Below, piece by piece: positions 41,033-50,053 of a stretch of DNA of 64,000 bases. This DNA is from an uncultured Roseburia sp. (GTDB lineage: Bacteria > Bacillota > Clostridia > Lachnospirales > Lachnospiraceae), in the NCBI GenBank assembly GCA_947649645.1, contig CANSSP010000012.1:1-64000 (forward strand). Reading direction: 5' to 3'. Position numbers and translations under genes: made by a program. A model generated the notes under the pieces. The model ran no database searches. It was not told the DNA's origin and worked only from the letters and a program-made list of their open reading frames with translations. Within the stretch, counting starts at the first letter, position 1. Each line of letters begins with the position of its first letter.

Positions 41033-43186
41033 TTATTCCATGGTACTCCACATAATATTCACATGATATGTGATCTGCATATCGGCCTCATATTCCGCCG
41101 GATCATCCCTGTACTCTACATACCACTCCCGTTTCTGTCCGCCAAGCTTCCGGTAGCTGTCCGCAACGTCAATTCCCTGTGCAAGCATCTTTCTTGCCGT
41201 CTCATTCATATACGCTTCAATCTGTCGTTCCAGATCCGACTTTCCTGTCTCCTCGTGCTCATAAAGAATCTCGCCGGTGCAACGCACCTCCACAATAATC
41301 TCACGCGCATCCCCTTCCGAAAACGATACCGTATTGTGCGGGGAAAACAGTCTGACATCCGCGCTGTCAGACATCAGCGTATAAGATTCCATCTTATTCT
41401 GTGTAAAAAACGAAAGAAGCGCCGCAGCGTGATCCACGTCCCCCGCAGCTTCCCCTCTTCTCCATGCAAAATAGTGTTCTACGGCAGGCTTTTGATCTGC
41501 CTCTTTTATATATGGAATAAACAGCGTCTCCGTCCTGTTTTCCTGCTCCTGATAAAGCATCCCAAGAGTAGGAAACGCTCTCTTGTCCACCTCTGAAACA
41601 TTTTCCAGAAGTTCCTCGAGATAATTGCCGACAGATTCCCCGATTCCCTCCGAAAGCTCCATCACATCGGCCGCGCTGTCCGCCGCCACAACATACGTAT
41701 TCCTTGGCACATCACTCTTTTTTTCGAGGAGATCCAGAAATTCCTCCATTTCATCTGCGTCGGTCAGAAATTCCCTCCCGATGATAAAAACCTTCAGATG
41801 ACTGTAATCGATAACCCGGTTCCCCTCCTTTGATGCGTCAAGCCACTGCGCATCAAACCGCTCCATACCGTCTACCGCAATCTCGACCGGAAAGCTGCGG
41901 TCCTCCAGCTCCGCCGGTGTGCATCCCGATATCAGCACAAAAGGCAATACCATCGGCAGAAGATACATTTTTTTCCGGCTGTGCCGCACAGCATCTGCAG
42001 ACGTTGTTCCCGTGGTTTTTTCTTCTCCCGCCGTCCGCTTCCCTGCCCTTATCCGCCCATACGGATTCTGCTTTTCCCCGGGACGCTTCCAGGCGATAAG
42101 CGCCGCCAGAACGACCGGCACCAGCACCAGAAACGGCGTGCCGACATACCACAGAAACCGCTCGTACAGCCTGCAGAAACTCTGATTCCGGTAAAACGTT
42201 CCGGCCAGCACCAGCACGGCAGCCAGAACGACAACCGCCGAGATCCGCTCTCCTTTCTCTTTTCCGGTATTCTTCCCCCGGCCGCCTCCCACAAGATGAA
42301 ACAGAATGCTGCTGCCATAAAACGTGGTGCTGCCCAGAAGCGCATATAACGTAAAAAACCAGACAGCAAACATAAACGCGTCCGCCCTCTTTAAAAACCC
42401 GCCTGAAATCTTTACCGTACTCATCAGCGTAATCGCCGGAAACTTCATGGTCCCAAGCGCCGCCGCGCCGAAAATTCCAAGCAGAATCAGATACAGGACC
42501 GCATGGATGCAGCCGGCAAAGACGACGGCGCGTCGTGCCGCAGCAAGCAGCGTCTTTGTCTTTTCCACATAGCTTTTTAAAAAAAGAACCAGAAAAACAA
42601 GCGACAGGCACTGAAATACATAATAGCCGCCCGACAGCACATCGGTAAATCCTGCAAAAAAAACAGGTGTCCAGTAATCCGTTTCAATTTCATTCAGCGA
42701 CGAAAGCAGCATCAGAAACAGAGGCGCCATCAAAAACCAGAACAGAATCTCATAAGCCCTTGCCCGGCCCTCAATCCCACCCCACACACCATAAGCCGTC
42801 AGAAAAACAAGCAGCGCCAGCACCAGAAAATAAGATTCCTCCCTCAGAAGGTTCTCCAGCACAATGCCGGAAAAAAGATATGCCGTATATCCGGCAATCA
42901 GCACGAAATAGATAAGATACCCCGTCAGAACCGCCGAACCGGCGAACGTTCCCAGCCTTCGTTTTAAATACACCATATAGTCCACGTCCATATCTCTGAC
43001 GATATACCCCAGGAGTTTCAAAAAGATCAGAATGCCCGCCGCACCCAGAAGAATACCAAAGATACCGTCTCTTTCAGCCAGCCCTGCCAGCACAGTCGGA
43101 ACCAGCAGCGTTCCAAGCCCGAGAAAATCATAAGTAAGCAGCCGGAAGGCCTGTCTTCCGGAAATATATTTGTTGTTTGAAAACAT
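41033..43186 (-). CDS. Fused spore germinant receptor GerAB-GerAC protein
   Basis: Residues 1-370 are a GerAB-type amino-acid-permease-like membrane domain (ISGRQAFRLLTYDFLGLGTLLVP, about ten segments). After a basic linker comes a second hydrophobic segment with a lipobox, LPFVLISGC (Cys422). A Ger(x)C-type domain follows (RSFPVEIAVDG, FIIGREFLTDADEMEEFLDLL, FSEGDAREIIVEVRCTGEIL). GerAB and GerAC are normally separate proteins. The frame is continuous across the join. An internal ATG at Met407 could start a separate lipoprotein but has only a weak GGA ahead. Follows gerAA at 80 bases. Confidence 0.85.
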   Translation of the reverse strand: MFSNNKYISGRQAFRLLTYDFLGLGTLLVPTVLAGLAERDGIFGILLGAAGILIFLKLLGYIVRDMDVDYMVYLKRRLGTFAGSAVLTGYLIYFVLIAGYTAYLFSGIVLENLLREESYFLVLALLVFLTAYGVWGGIEGRARAYEILFWFLMAPLFLMLLSSLNEIETDYWTPVFFAGFTDVLSGGYYVFQCLSLVFLVLFLKSYVEKTKTLLAAARRAVVFAGCIHAVLYLILLGIFGAAALGTMKFPAITLMSTVKISGGFLKRADAFMFAVWFFTLYALLGSTTFYGSSILFHLVGGGRGKNTGKEKGERISAVVVLAAVLVLAGTFYRNQSFCRLYERFLWYVGTPFLVLVPVVLAALIAWKRPGEKQNPYGRIRAGKRTAGEEKTTGTTSADAVRHSRKKMYLLPMVLPFVLISGCTPAELEDRSFPVEIAVDGMERFDAQWLDASKEGNRVIDYSHLKVFIIGREFLTDADEMEEFLDLLEKKSDVPRNTYVVAADSAADVMELSEGIGESVGNYLEELLENVSEVDKRAFPTLGMLYQEQENRTETLFIPYIKEADQKPAVEHYFAWRRGEAAGDVDHAAALLSFFTQNKMESYTLMSDSADVRLFSPHNTVSFSEGDAREIIVEVRCTGEILYEHEETGKSDLERQIEAYMNETARKMLAQGIDVADSYRKLGGQKREWYVEYRDDPAEYEADMQITYHVNIMWSTME

Positions 43187-43266
43187 GGTTCCATCCTCTC
43201 ATTTTCCATTGATCTGCCTTCTTTCGTTTTCCGCACTTTTCCGCCGGTTCCCCTGTGCCGTCGGCC

Positions 43267-44745
43267 TTACTTAAACGTAAGCTTTGTCCTTCTGTGCCGT
43301 CTGGTGTACACAGGCCGTCTCCTAAGCTTCCTGAGCGGCTGCCTCCAGATAAAGTCGCGTTCGTCCTCATAATCGTTTATATCTGCTCCCACAAACGGCA
43401 TAAGATACGGGATTCCAAAACTCTTGAGATTTGCGAGATGAATCAGCACTGCCAGAAGTCCCGACAACATCCCGAAAAACCCCAGCCACGCACAGACTCC
43501 GATAAAAAAGAATTTTAACAGCCGGAATGCAGTGGCAAACTCTTCGTTTGGGATTGCAAACGAGCAGAGAGCCGTAAAAGCGATAACGATCACCACAATC
43601 GGACTGACGAGGTTTGCCTCCACCGCGGCCTGTCCGATGATAAGCCCCCCGACAATCCCGATCGTATTGCCCATGACCCCCGGCAGACGCACTCCGGCCT
43701 CTCTTAAAAGCTCAAATGAAAGTTCCATGATCAATACCTCGATTACCGCCGGAAACGGTACCCCGGCCCTCGCATCTGCAAACGAGAGCAGAAGCGTCGT
43801 CGGAAGAATCTGTGTGTGAAAATTGGTCACGGCCAGATACAGTCCCGGCAGCGTCATCGCAAAAAAAGACGCCACATACCGTAACAGGCGCGCAAAACTG
43901 GCGATCTCCCAGCGGCTGTAATAATCGTCGCTCGTCCGGATAAACGAGTTATAATCCGTCGGAAGCATCAGCGCCACCGGCGAATTATCGGAGATTAAAA
44001 CGACACGTCCTTCCAGCACCGACATCGCCGCACGGTCGGGGCGCTGTGTCGTCTGAAACTGCGGAAACGGAGAATACCATTTTTCCTCTGTAAGCTGTTC
44101 GATAATTCCGCTGTCCGGCACACCGTCGATCTCAAACCCGTCCATCCGCCTCTCAATTTCCTCGAGCACGCCCGGATAAACGAGATCCTCCATATAGACC
44201 AGATAAATATTGGTATTCGACCGGACGCCTTCTTTCAGCTGCTTTACTTTCACCTTCGGAGACCGGATCCGTCTCCGGATGAGCGCCGCATTCTGCTTGA
44301 CGGAAGCCGTAAACCCCTCGTTTGACCCGCGGACCACTTTCTCTGAATCAGTCTCGCTGACCCCCATATTGGGATAGCCGTCGTCCGGTATCTTGACTGC
44401 CTTGTCAAAACCGTCGACAAACAGGATCGCCTCCCCCGTCAGAAGGCCATCACCCGCCTCCTGGATCGTCTCAAAATACGTCGCGTCCGACACGCCCAAG
44501 GCATTCTGCTCCAGCGCCTCATAGATTTCTTTCCTGCTGAGTCCTCTGAAATATTTTAAAAGTTCCAGCAGCGCGGAATTTCCCATATCCACCGCGACCT
44601 CGATAAACGTCAGATAGCATGCCACGTCCCGGTCGCGCCCTAAATTCATCTGTTTTTTCTTGATATCGTCGCACACGCAGAACAATTCTTCCATGTGTGC
44701 GATATTGTCGCTCAACTGCCTGCTGATCGGCGTTTTATCTGCCAT
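43267..44745 (-). CDS. gerAA: Spore germination protein GerAA
   Basis: 492 residues: a cytoplasmic N-terminal domain (residues 1-270), then the GerA membrane part with RPDRAAMSVLEGRVVLISDNSPVALMLPT, the hallmark PGLYLAVTNFHTQILPTTLL and PFPAVIEVLIMELSFELLREAGVRLP. The basic tail has a KLRRRPVYTRRHRRTK end. GerAA subunits form the inner-membrane germinant channel complex with GerAB and GerAC, here supplied by the fused downstream gene. GAAAGGAAGGGAG precedes the ATG. A sigma-G-like promoter lies 47 bases upstream. Confidence 0.93.
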   Translation of the reverse strand: MADKTPISRQLSDNIAHMEELFCVCDDIKKKQMNLGRDRDVACYLTFIEVAVDMGNSALLELLKYFRGLSRKEIYEALEQNALGVSDATYFETIQEAGDGLLTGEAILFVDGFDKAVKIPDDGYPNMGVSETDSEKVVRGSNEGFTASVKQNAALIRRRIRSPKVKVKQLKEGVRSNTNIYLVYMEDLVYPGVLEEIERRMDGFEIDGVPDSGIIEQLTEEKWYSPFPQFQTTQRPDRAAMSVLEGRVVLISDNSPVALMLPTDYNSFIRTSDDYYSRWEIASFARLLRYVASFFAMTLPGLYLAVTNFHTQILPTTLLLSFADARAGVPFPAVIEVLIMELSFELLREAGVRLPGVMGNTIGIVGGLIIGQAAVEANLVSPIVVIVIAFTALCSFAIPNEEFATAFRLLKFFFIGVCAWLGFFGMLSGLLAVLIHLANLKSFGIPYLMPFVGADINDYEDERDFIWRQPLRKLRRRPVYTRRHRRTKLTFK

Positions 44746-44791
44746 ACTCCCTTCCTTTCGCGTAAAAAGTCCGATGCCATTTTGTTTTTAT

Positions 44792-44821
44792 TATTTTGTT
44801 CTGTTTCTGACATTTTTATTC
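44792..44821 (-). promoter_or_regulatory. Candidate sigma-G promoter of the gerA operon
   Basis: Minus-strand GAATA (44821-44817), exactly 18 bases, CAAAATA (44798-44792). The forespore sigma-G consensus is GHATR-N18-CATWHTA; only one position of the -10 differs. gerA operons are classical sigma-G targets. Confidence 0.6.
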
Positions 44822-45239
44822 ACAAAGGAAACCCTCTTGTCATCTTATTGTTGCAACGCCAGTATTCATAAAACTATCATATCCACTATTCACAAATGAA
44901 AAACTTACCGGATAAACCGTCATCGTATACAAACCCAAAGTCTGCCAGACAGTTAATGATGCATTTTCTTCAAATGCAGAATACCATGCCTTCTATATCC
45001 TGTCACTCATTTTATACAGATGAAACGGCAATATACATTCATCCCACATAAGGAACAGCCTAAAAAAATGTATTGATCCGATGCTTATTCAGATGCTATA
45101 GTAAGTTTGAGAAAAAATATGCCGGTCCGGCTGTTTTCCTCTCTTTTTTCTGCCCGGAAACGCTGTCCTGCAGACGCATCCGGGCGTAAAAAACCGTGCG
45201 TTACAAATCATCCGTCATCAACCCAGAAAGGAGTCTCAC
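44822..45239 (+). promoter_or_regulatory. Intergenic stretch with candidate aldo/keto reductase promoter
   Basis: About 420 bases without a convincing gene. TTGATC (45073-45078), 18 bases, TATAGT (45097-45102) is a plausible plus-strand promoter for the reductase gene at 45240. Nothing else was recognised. Confidence 0.45.
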
Positions 45240-46160
45240 ATGAAACAGATCTCATTCGGAAAAACAAAAATCACCGTCCCCGCCGTCGCCGTGGGGTGCA
45301 TGCGGATTGCCGGAATGACGCAGAACGAGGCCGACCGTTTTATAAAGGAAGCCGTCGGGCTTGGCGCATCCTTCTTTGACCACGCTGATATCTATGGCGG
45401 GGGCTCCTGCGAAGAATTGTTCGGAAAGATCTTAAAAGAAAATCCAGGACTGCGTCAAAAAATTACCCTGCAGTCCAAAGCGGGAATTGTTCCAGGCGTG
45501 ATGTACGACAATTCTGCAGAATATCTGACAGCATCCGTCGATGCAATCCTGAAAAGACTGAAAACCGATTATCTGGATGTATTTCTGATTCACCGGCCGG
45601 ACGTTCTGGCGGATCCGGCGGAAACGGCACGCGCCCTCGACGCACTCATCGACAGCGGAAAAGTAAAATATGCCGGCGTCTCTAATCACAGAACCTCCCG
45701 CATCGCCCTGCTGTCAGAATACATGGAACACGATCTGACTGTAAGCCAGATGCAGCTTGGCCTTATGCACGCGCCGATGATCCAGGAAGCTCTGGAAGCA
45801 GATATGGCGACAGACGGCGCCGCGGACCGCGACGGCGGGATGATTGACTACTGTATGCAGAATAAACTCACCATCCAGGCCTGGTCGCCTTTCCAGTATG
45901 GCATGATACAGGGAACCTTTCTGGGAAATCCCGATTTTCCCGAAATAAACGCCAGACTGGACGAACTTGCCGGTCTCTATCACACCACCGGCACAGCGAT
46001 CGCCGCGGCATGGATCCTGCGTCATCCCGCAAACATACAGATTCTCGCGGGCAGTACGAATATTGACCGGCTGCGGGAAATCTGTAGCGCAGATCAGATT
46101 CCTCTCACAAAGCAGGAATGGTACAGTCTGTATCTGGCAGCGGGACATATGCTGCCGTAA
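45240..46160 (+). CDS. Aldo/keto reductase, YdhF-like
   Basis: NAD(P)H-dependent carbonyl reductase of the AKR fold, 306 residues. Catalytic tetrad: Asp47 and Tyr52 in FFDHADIYG, Lys80 in QSKAG and His118 in LIHRPD. C-terminal cofactor-site motif ILAGSTNIDRLREI. Closest in style to the E. coli YdhF group; substrate unknown. AGAAAGGAG precedes the ATG. Monocistronic, between its promoter and a strong terminator. Confidence 0.92.
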   Translation: MKQISFGKTKITVPAVAVGCMRIAGMTQNEADRFIKEAVGLGASFFDHADIYGGGSCEELFGKILKENPGLRQKITLQSKAGIVPGVMYDNSAEYLTASVDAILKRLKTDYLDVFLIHRPDVLADPAETARALDALIDSGKVKYAGVSNHRTSRIALLSEYMEHDLTVSQMQLGLMHAPMIQEALEADMATDGAADRDGGMIDYCMQNKLTIQAWSPFQYGMIQGTFLGNPDFPEINARLDELAGLYHTTGTAIAAAWILRHPANIQILAGSTNIDRLREICSADQIPLTKQEWYSLYLAAGHMLP

Positions 46161-46180
46161 TCTGTACTTTCTGACAACCC

Positions 46181-46215
46181 AAAAACGGTACGACCAGAAA
46201 GGCCGTACCGTTTTT
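46181..46215 (+). terminator. Terminator of the aldo/keto reductase gene
   Basis: AAAACGGTACGACC and GGCCGTACCGTTTT pair with one mismatch around AGAAA, followed by T. The remaining gap to 46398 holds no recognised feature. Confidence 0.88.
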
Positions 46216-46398
46216 CACACAACTCAAATGGGCAAAATCGCTGTGCCGCAAAAGCATCTGGTATGGCAGCACCAGGCTTTCGCTCTTATATAAACTAGGA
46301 TAGGAATTATTTCTTCATATTTGCATTGGAGACAAACGATTCTCACACGTTCCGGGACTTTCGCGCGTGTTTTTCGTCTCCGCCGCAATCAGCTTCTG

Positions 46399-47424
46399 TT
46401 ATCTCTGTACACGTCCGGACGCGTCGCCTCCGGCCAGCTTCTTCACTTCATCCACGCCGACCATATTAAAATCACCCTCGATGGAGTGCTTTAAGCAGCT
46501 CGCTGCCACGGCAAACTCAATCGTCGCCTGCGGGTCGTACTCGCTTAAGCACGCATAAATCAGACCGCCGCCAAAAGAATCGCCGCCGCCGACACGGTCT
46601 ACAATGTGCATCAGATACTCTTTCGAGAAATAGCTTTCACCGTTCTCATAAAGCATGGCAGCCCAGCGGTTGTCATTGGCAGAGATCGATGTGCGCAGCG
46701 TAATGGCCACCTTCTGAAAGCCAAAGCGCTCTGTAAGCTTCTGTGCCACTTCTTTATAGCCTTCTTTGTTCAGCTCGCCCGCAGTAACCTCCGTTCCCTC
46801 GGACTTGATCCCGAACACATCGTTGGCATCTTCTTCGTTGGAAATACAGACATCCACATATTTGCAGAGCTCACCCATCACCTGGCCAGCCTTCTCCTTG
46901 GACCACAGCTTATTGCGGTAGTTTAAGTCGCAGCTCACCGTGATGCCTTTTTCCCTGGCCGCCTTGCAGGCCTCTAAGCAGATTGCAGAGACATTATCTC
47001 CGAGCGCCGGCGTAATCCCGGTAAAATGGAACCAGTCTGCTCCCTCAAAAATCTTGTCCCAGTCAAAATCATCGGTAGTCGCCGTCGCGATGGAAGAACC
47101 TGCGCGGTCATAGATCACTTTCGACGGACGCTGGCTTGCCCCCTTCTCCAAATAGTAAATGCCGACCCGGTCGCCGCCACGGGCAATATCCGATGTATCC
47201 ACGCCGTAACGTCTGAGTGCATTTACGCCAGCCTGTCCGATCTCATGCGCCGGAAGCTTCGTGACGAAACTTGCCTCCATCCCATAATTTGCCAGGGATA
47301 CTGCAACATTCGCCTCACCGCCGCCATATGTAGCGCCATAGGATTCCGCCTGCAGAAAGCGGTAATATCCCTCCGGAGCAAGCCGAAGCATGATCTCACC
47401 AAATGTGACAACCTTCTTTGCCAT
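46399..47424 (-). CDS. kdgK: PfkB-family sugar kinase, 2-dehydro-3-deoxygluconate kinase-like
   Basis: 341 residues from the start at 47422-47424 (MAKKVVTFGEIMLRL), with AGGAGGG 6 bases upstream. PfkB features: GGGEANVAVSLANYG (sugar-binding side), CDLNYRNKLWS and the anion-hole/catalytic RVGGGDSFGGGLIYA. The first Gly-Ala of the usual GAGD is GG here. The GEIMLRL and FTGITPAL patterns favour KDG kinase over ribo- or fructokinase. It would phosphorylate KDG from uronate or pectin breakdown; a KdgR-like operator sits on its promoter. No KDPG aldolase gene is adjacent. Confidence 0.83.
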   Translation of the reverse strand: MAKKVVTFGEIMLRLAPEGYYRFLQAESYGATYGGGEANVAVSLANYGMEASFVTKLPAHEIGQAGVNALRRYGVDTSDIARGGDRVGIYYLEKGASQRPSKVIYDRAGSSIATATTDDFDWDKIFEGADWFHFTGITPALGDNVSAICLEACKAAREKGITVSCDLNYRNKLWSKEKAGQVMGELCKYVDVCISNEEDANDVFGIKSEGTEVTAGELNKEGYKEVAQKLTERFGFQKVAITLRTSISANDNRWAAMLYENGESYFSKEYLMHIVDRVGGGDSFGGGLIYACLSEYDPQATIEFAVAASCLKHSIEGDFNMVGVDEVKKLAGGDASGRVQR

Positions 47425-47459
47425 GTTAAAACCCTCCTGATCATATGTGTTCCACATTG

Positions 47460-47516
47460 TGAAACTGTGTTTCATAATTTACAACTCTATTATACCACCG
47501 AAACATGGAATGTCAA
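47460..47516 (-). promoter_or_regulatory. kdgK promoter with overlapping downstream operator
   Basis: Minus-strand TTGACA (47516-47511), 16 bases, TATAAT (47494-47489). About 15 bases downstream lies TGAAAC-TGT-GTTTCA (47460-47474), a perfect 6-3-6 palindrome with the TGAAAC/GTTTCA halves of KdgR-type sites. A repressor there would block the start of transcription. The regulator gene is not in the window. Confidence 0.7.
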
Positions 47517-47549
47517 ACATGTTTTTATTTCTGTGCAAAAAAATCCCGG

Positions 47550-48452
47550 TCATTCCCAATCCGCCCGCCGGATAATCCCGACTCCGAGCGGATGCGGTCC
47601 CGTGTGCACACCGATCGTGGCGCCGATCTGACACACGCTGATCTCTTCGATGCCAAGCCGTCTGTACGCCAGATCTCTCAGCATCTCCTTAAACCGCAGC
47701 GCCTCCTCATAATCGTAACCATAACCGATGGCAAAACTGTATTCTCCGGGCTGCACACTGCGCTCGTCCAGATAAGCTTCAAGTAGTCCGATGACTTTCT
47801 GCATGGATTTTTCGCGGCTCCGTGCCAGTCCCGAACTGAAAATTTCTCCTTCCCGCAGGGTGATCAGCGGTCTGATCTTTAACGCGCCTGCGGCCAGTCC
47901 CGCCAGCTTTCCGATTCTGCCGCCGTGTTTTAAGTAATCGATATTTCCGATCGTAAAGAAAATCCGGCCGCTCTCCCTGATTTCCAGAATACGCTGTACA
48001 ATCCTTTCGTATTCCCAGCCCAGGTCCCTGAGGCGACAGGCCTCCAGCACATACAGCCCCTGAAGGACGGTATTGACCGTCGCATCGATCACCGTAATCT
48101 GCGCGGCAGGAAAATCCTCATATACCATATCCCGCGCCGTGGACGCCGACTGCATCGAACCGCTGAATCTGGTCGTGATACAGATACAGATCACAGGCAT
48201 CCCTTCCCTCGCCAGGGGCAGAAAAACCTGGTAATAATCATCCACAGACGGCATCGACGTTTTGGGAAAAATACCTGGATTGTCCACCATTTTCTGATAA
48301 AACTCACGGATATCAAGCTCGTCAATCTCTTTCTGATACGTTCTGCCATCAAAGGAAACGTAAAAAGGAACTACCCTGATATCATTTTTGTCTGTCATTT
48401 CTCTGGAGAGATCCAGCGAACCGTCACTGATAATCGAAATCTTATTCCCCAT
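47550..48452 (-). CDS. DegV-family fatty-acid-binding protein
   Basis: 300 residues from the start at 48450-48452 (MGNKISIISDGSLDLS), after GAGGGGAAG. Family pattern: ISDGSLDLS, KTSMPSVDDYYQ (fatty-acid headgroup Ser), ITTRFSGSMQSA, VIDATVNT, YLKHGGRIGK and the C-terminal IGATIGVHTGPHPLGVGII. DegV/FakB proteins bind fatty acids for FakA kinase. Transcription is away from kdgK's promoter side; the DUF1002 gene lies upstream. Confidence 0.92.
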   Translation of the reverse strand: MGNKISIISDGSLDLSREMTDKNDIRVVPFYVSFDGRTYQKEIDELDIREFYQKMVDNPGIFPKTSMPSVDDYYQVFLPLAREGMPVICICITTRFSGSMQSASTARDMVYEDFPAAQITVIDATVNTVLQGLYVLEACRLRDLGWEYERIVQRILEIRESGRIFFTIGNIDYLKHGGRIGKLAGLAAGALKIRPLITLREGEIFSSGLARSREKSMQKVIGLLEAYLDERSVQPGEYSFAIGYGYDYEEALRFKEMLRDLAYRRLGIEEISVCQIGATIGVHTGPHPLGVGIIRRADWE

Positions 48453-48622
48453 TCTTCCCCTCATTTCTGCAATTGCTGCAATATACACCTCTGCGGCCGG
48501 CCACTGTTCCTTCAATCTCCCGCCGCCTTACAATCTCCCGCCTTACAATCTGCAGGCTCCTCCACCCGGGCTCACAGCCCTTCTCCTGTTTGAAAAGAAA
48601 AGTACGGCTGCGCCGTTCATTT

Positions 48623-49987
48623 TTACGAAAACAGTGAGCGGAAAAAGTCCCCGATCGACGAAAACATATCTGCGATCGCGTCCACAATCTTTGCAAAAAT
48701 TCCGCTGCCGCCGCCACCTTCATTTTTAAATGAGTCGTAAAGTGTTTTTGCATAGTCCGCCAGACCGTCCAGATCAATCCCCAGAGAAGTAATCTTGAGC
48801 AAAAGATCGACAATCTGTCTCCGCTCACCCTCATTCAGCGTCACATTATATTTTTTACACGCCTCGTCGATCACTTCATTGATCTCCGCCTCATCCGAAA
48901 GGTCCTTTTCCGCGATCACAGACTTGATATAAGCAACAAACTCTTCCACTTCCCGGTCGGTAAGCCCCTCCATCGACTCCTCCAGCTGACCCGTGACGAC
49001 AATCTCGTTTAAGGCGACATCCACAATACTGTCGTCGATTACCTCCCCGGTTATCTCCTGATAAGCCTTGAATATCCCCACGAGGGCAGCCGTCCCGGAA
49101 ATCCCCGTCGGCCCGGCCACAATTATATCCGCATCTTTCACTCCCGCTGTCGTCAGTGCATTTTTGTACATCCCCACGGTACAATACGTGATATTCGTCG
49201 TCGATATATTTAGTCCGCTCCCCTTTTCCCGTTTCACGATCACCACGGAAGAGAGCGCCCTGCTTCCGATCCTGGACGATGCGATATAAGCGTCGAGAAA
49301 CTGGTGTTCCTCAGCGTTTGTCACATAGACGACGTCATATCCCGAAAGACCGGCCGCATCAATCCCCATAATGGAAAGCACTTTTTGCCGCTGCGCATCT
49401 GATAAGTCCGCACCCAGCGCCAGATATGGCCTGTCATTTTCCCCGATCACGACGTCATCGTTATTTTCATCCGCGATAATACTCCCCTCCACGGAAGGCT
49501 CATCCGTTTTCTCCACGCCATCGGCCGGTGCATCCGCTCCGTTTACGATCGTTCCTTTTACCTCGGTGTCATCCTTCTGAGAAGCTTCTTCCTCCGGCGC
49601 CGCATCCTCTGTCACGCCGTCTGCCGGCGCATACCCGGCCGGCGTACCCTCAGCATTCCCGCTGCCTTTCATACTGTCCGCCGACGGGTCATTCTTTTCT
49701 GCCGTATCCGGCTGTCCGCCACTTTGTGCTCCCTCACCGAAATTTCCTGTCTCCTGCAATTCTTCCGGCTGATCCGCACCCGCATTTTCCGCCTCACCGC
49801 TCTCCGGGTTTTCTTCTTCCGGTGCATCCTGCGGCTCTCCCGCAGGCAGCGCGGCACCGGCTCCCGGCTCACTCCCGGACGTCATCCGTATTTCCGCCGT
49901 ACTCTGCCATCCGGACGCCAGAACATCCGCCGCAGGCAGCGCGGCGATCAGGGACGCCATAAGCAGACCAGACCACCTCTTTTTCAC
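48623..49987 (-). CDS. Secreted DUF1002-domain protein with low-complexity N-terminus
   Basis: Signal peptide (KKRWSGLLMASLIAALPAADVLA) is followed by a Glu/Ala/Pro/Gly-rich disordered stretch to about residue 185. The DUF1002 domain comes next: YLALGADLSDAQRQKVLSIMGI, YVTNAEEHQFLDAYI, SVVIVKREKGSGLNI, NITYCTVGMYKNALTTAGVKDADIIVAGP. Function of DUF1002 is unknown. The C-terminal ~120 residues are helical and end in amphipathic IFAKIVDAIADMFSSIGDFFRSLF. Usual relatives are about 280-330 residues, so the acidic N-terminal insertion is the odd part. Confidence 0.85.
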   Translation of the reverse strand: MKKRWSGLLMASLIAALPAADVLASGWQSTAEIRMTSGSEPGAGAALPAGEPQDAPEEENPESGEAENAGADQPEELQETGNFGEGAQSGGQPDTAEKNDPSADSMKGSGNAEGTPAGYAPADGVTEDAAPEEEASQKDDTEVKGTIVNGADAPADGVEKTDEPSVEGSIIADENNDDVVIGENDRPYLALGADLSDAQRQKVLSIMGIDAAGLSGYDVVYVTNAEEHQFLDAYIASSRIGSRALSSVVIVKREKGSGLNISTTNITYCTVGMYKNALTTAGVKDADIIVAGPTGISGTAALVGIFKAYQEITGEVIDDSIVDVALNEIVVTGQLEESMEGLTDREVEEFVAYIKSVIAEKDLSDEAEINEVIDEACKKYNVTLNEGERRQIVDLLLKITSLGIDLDGLADYAKTLYDSFKNEGGGGSGIFAKIVDAIADMFSSIGDFFRSLFS

Positions 49988-50053
49988 CTTTTTCTCACCT
50001 TCCTTATCCCGGACCGGCAGCAGCCCGCAGCAAATAGATCCGTCTCCCGTGCT

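Noticed and set aside
46320..46385. GGAGAC...GTCTCC stem as a kdgK terminator
   Set aside because: Arms are far apart and no T-run follows; not supported as a terminator.
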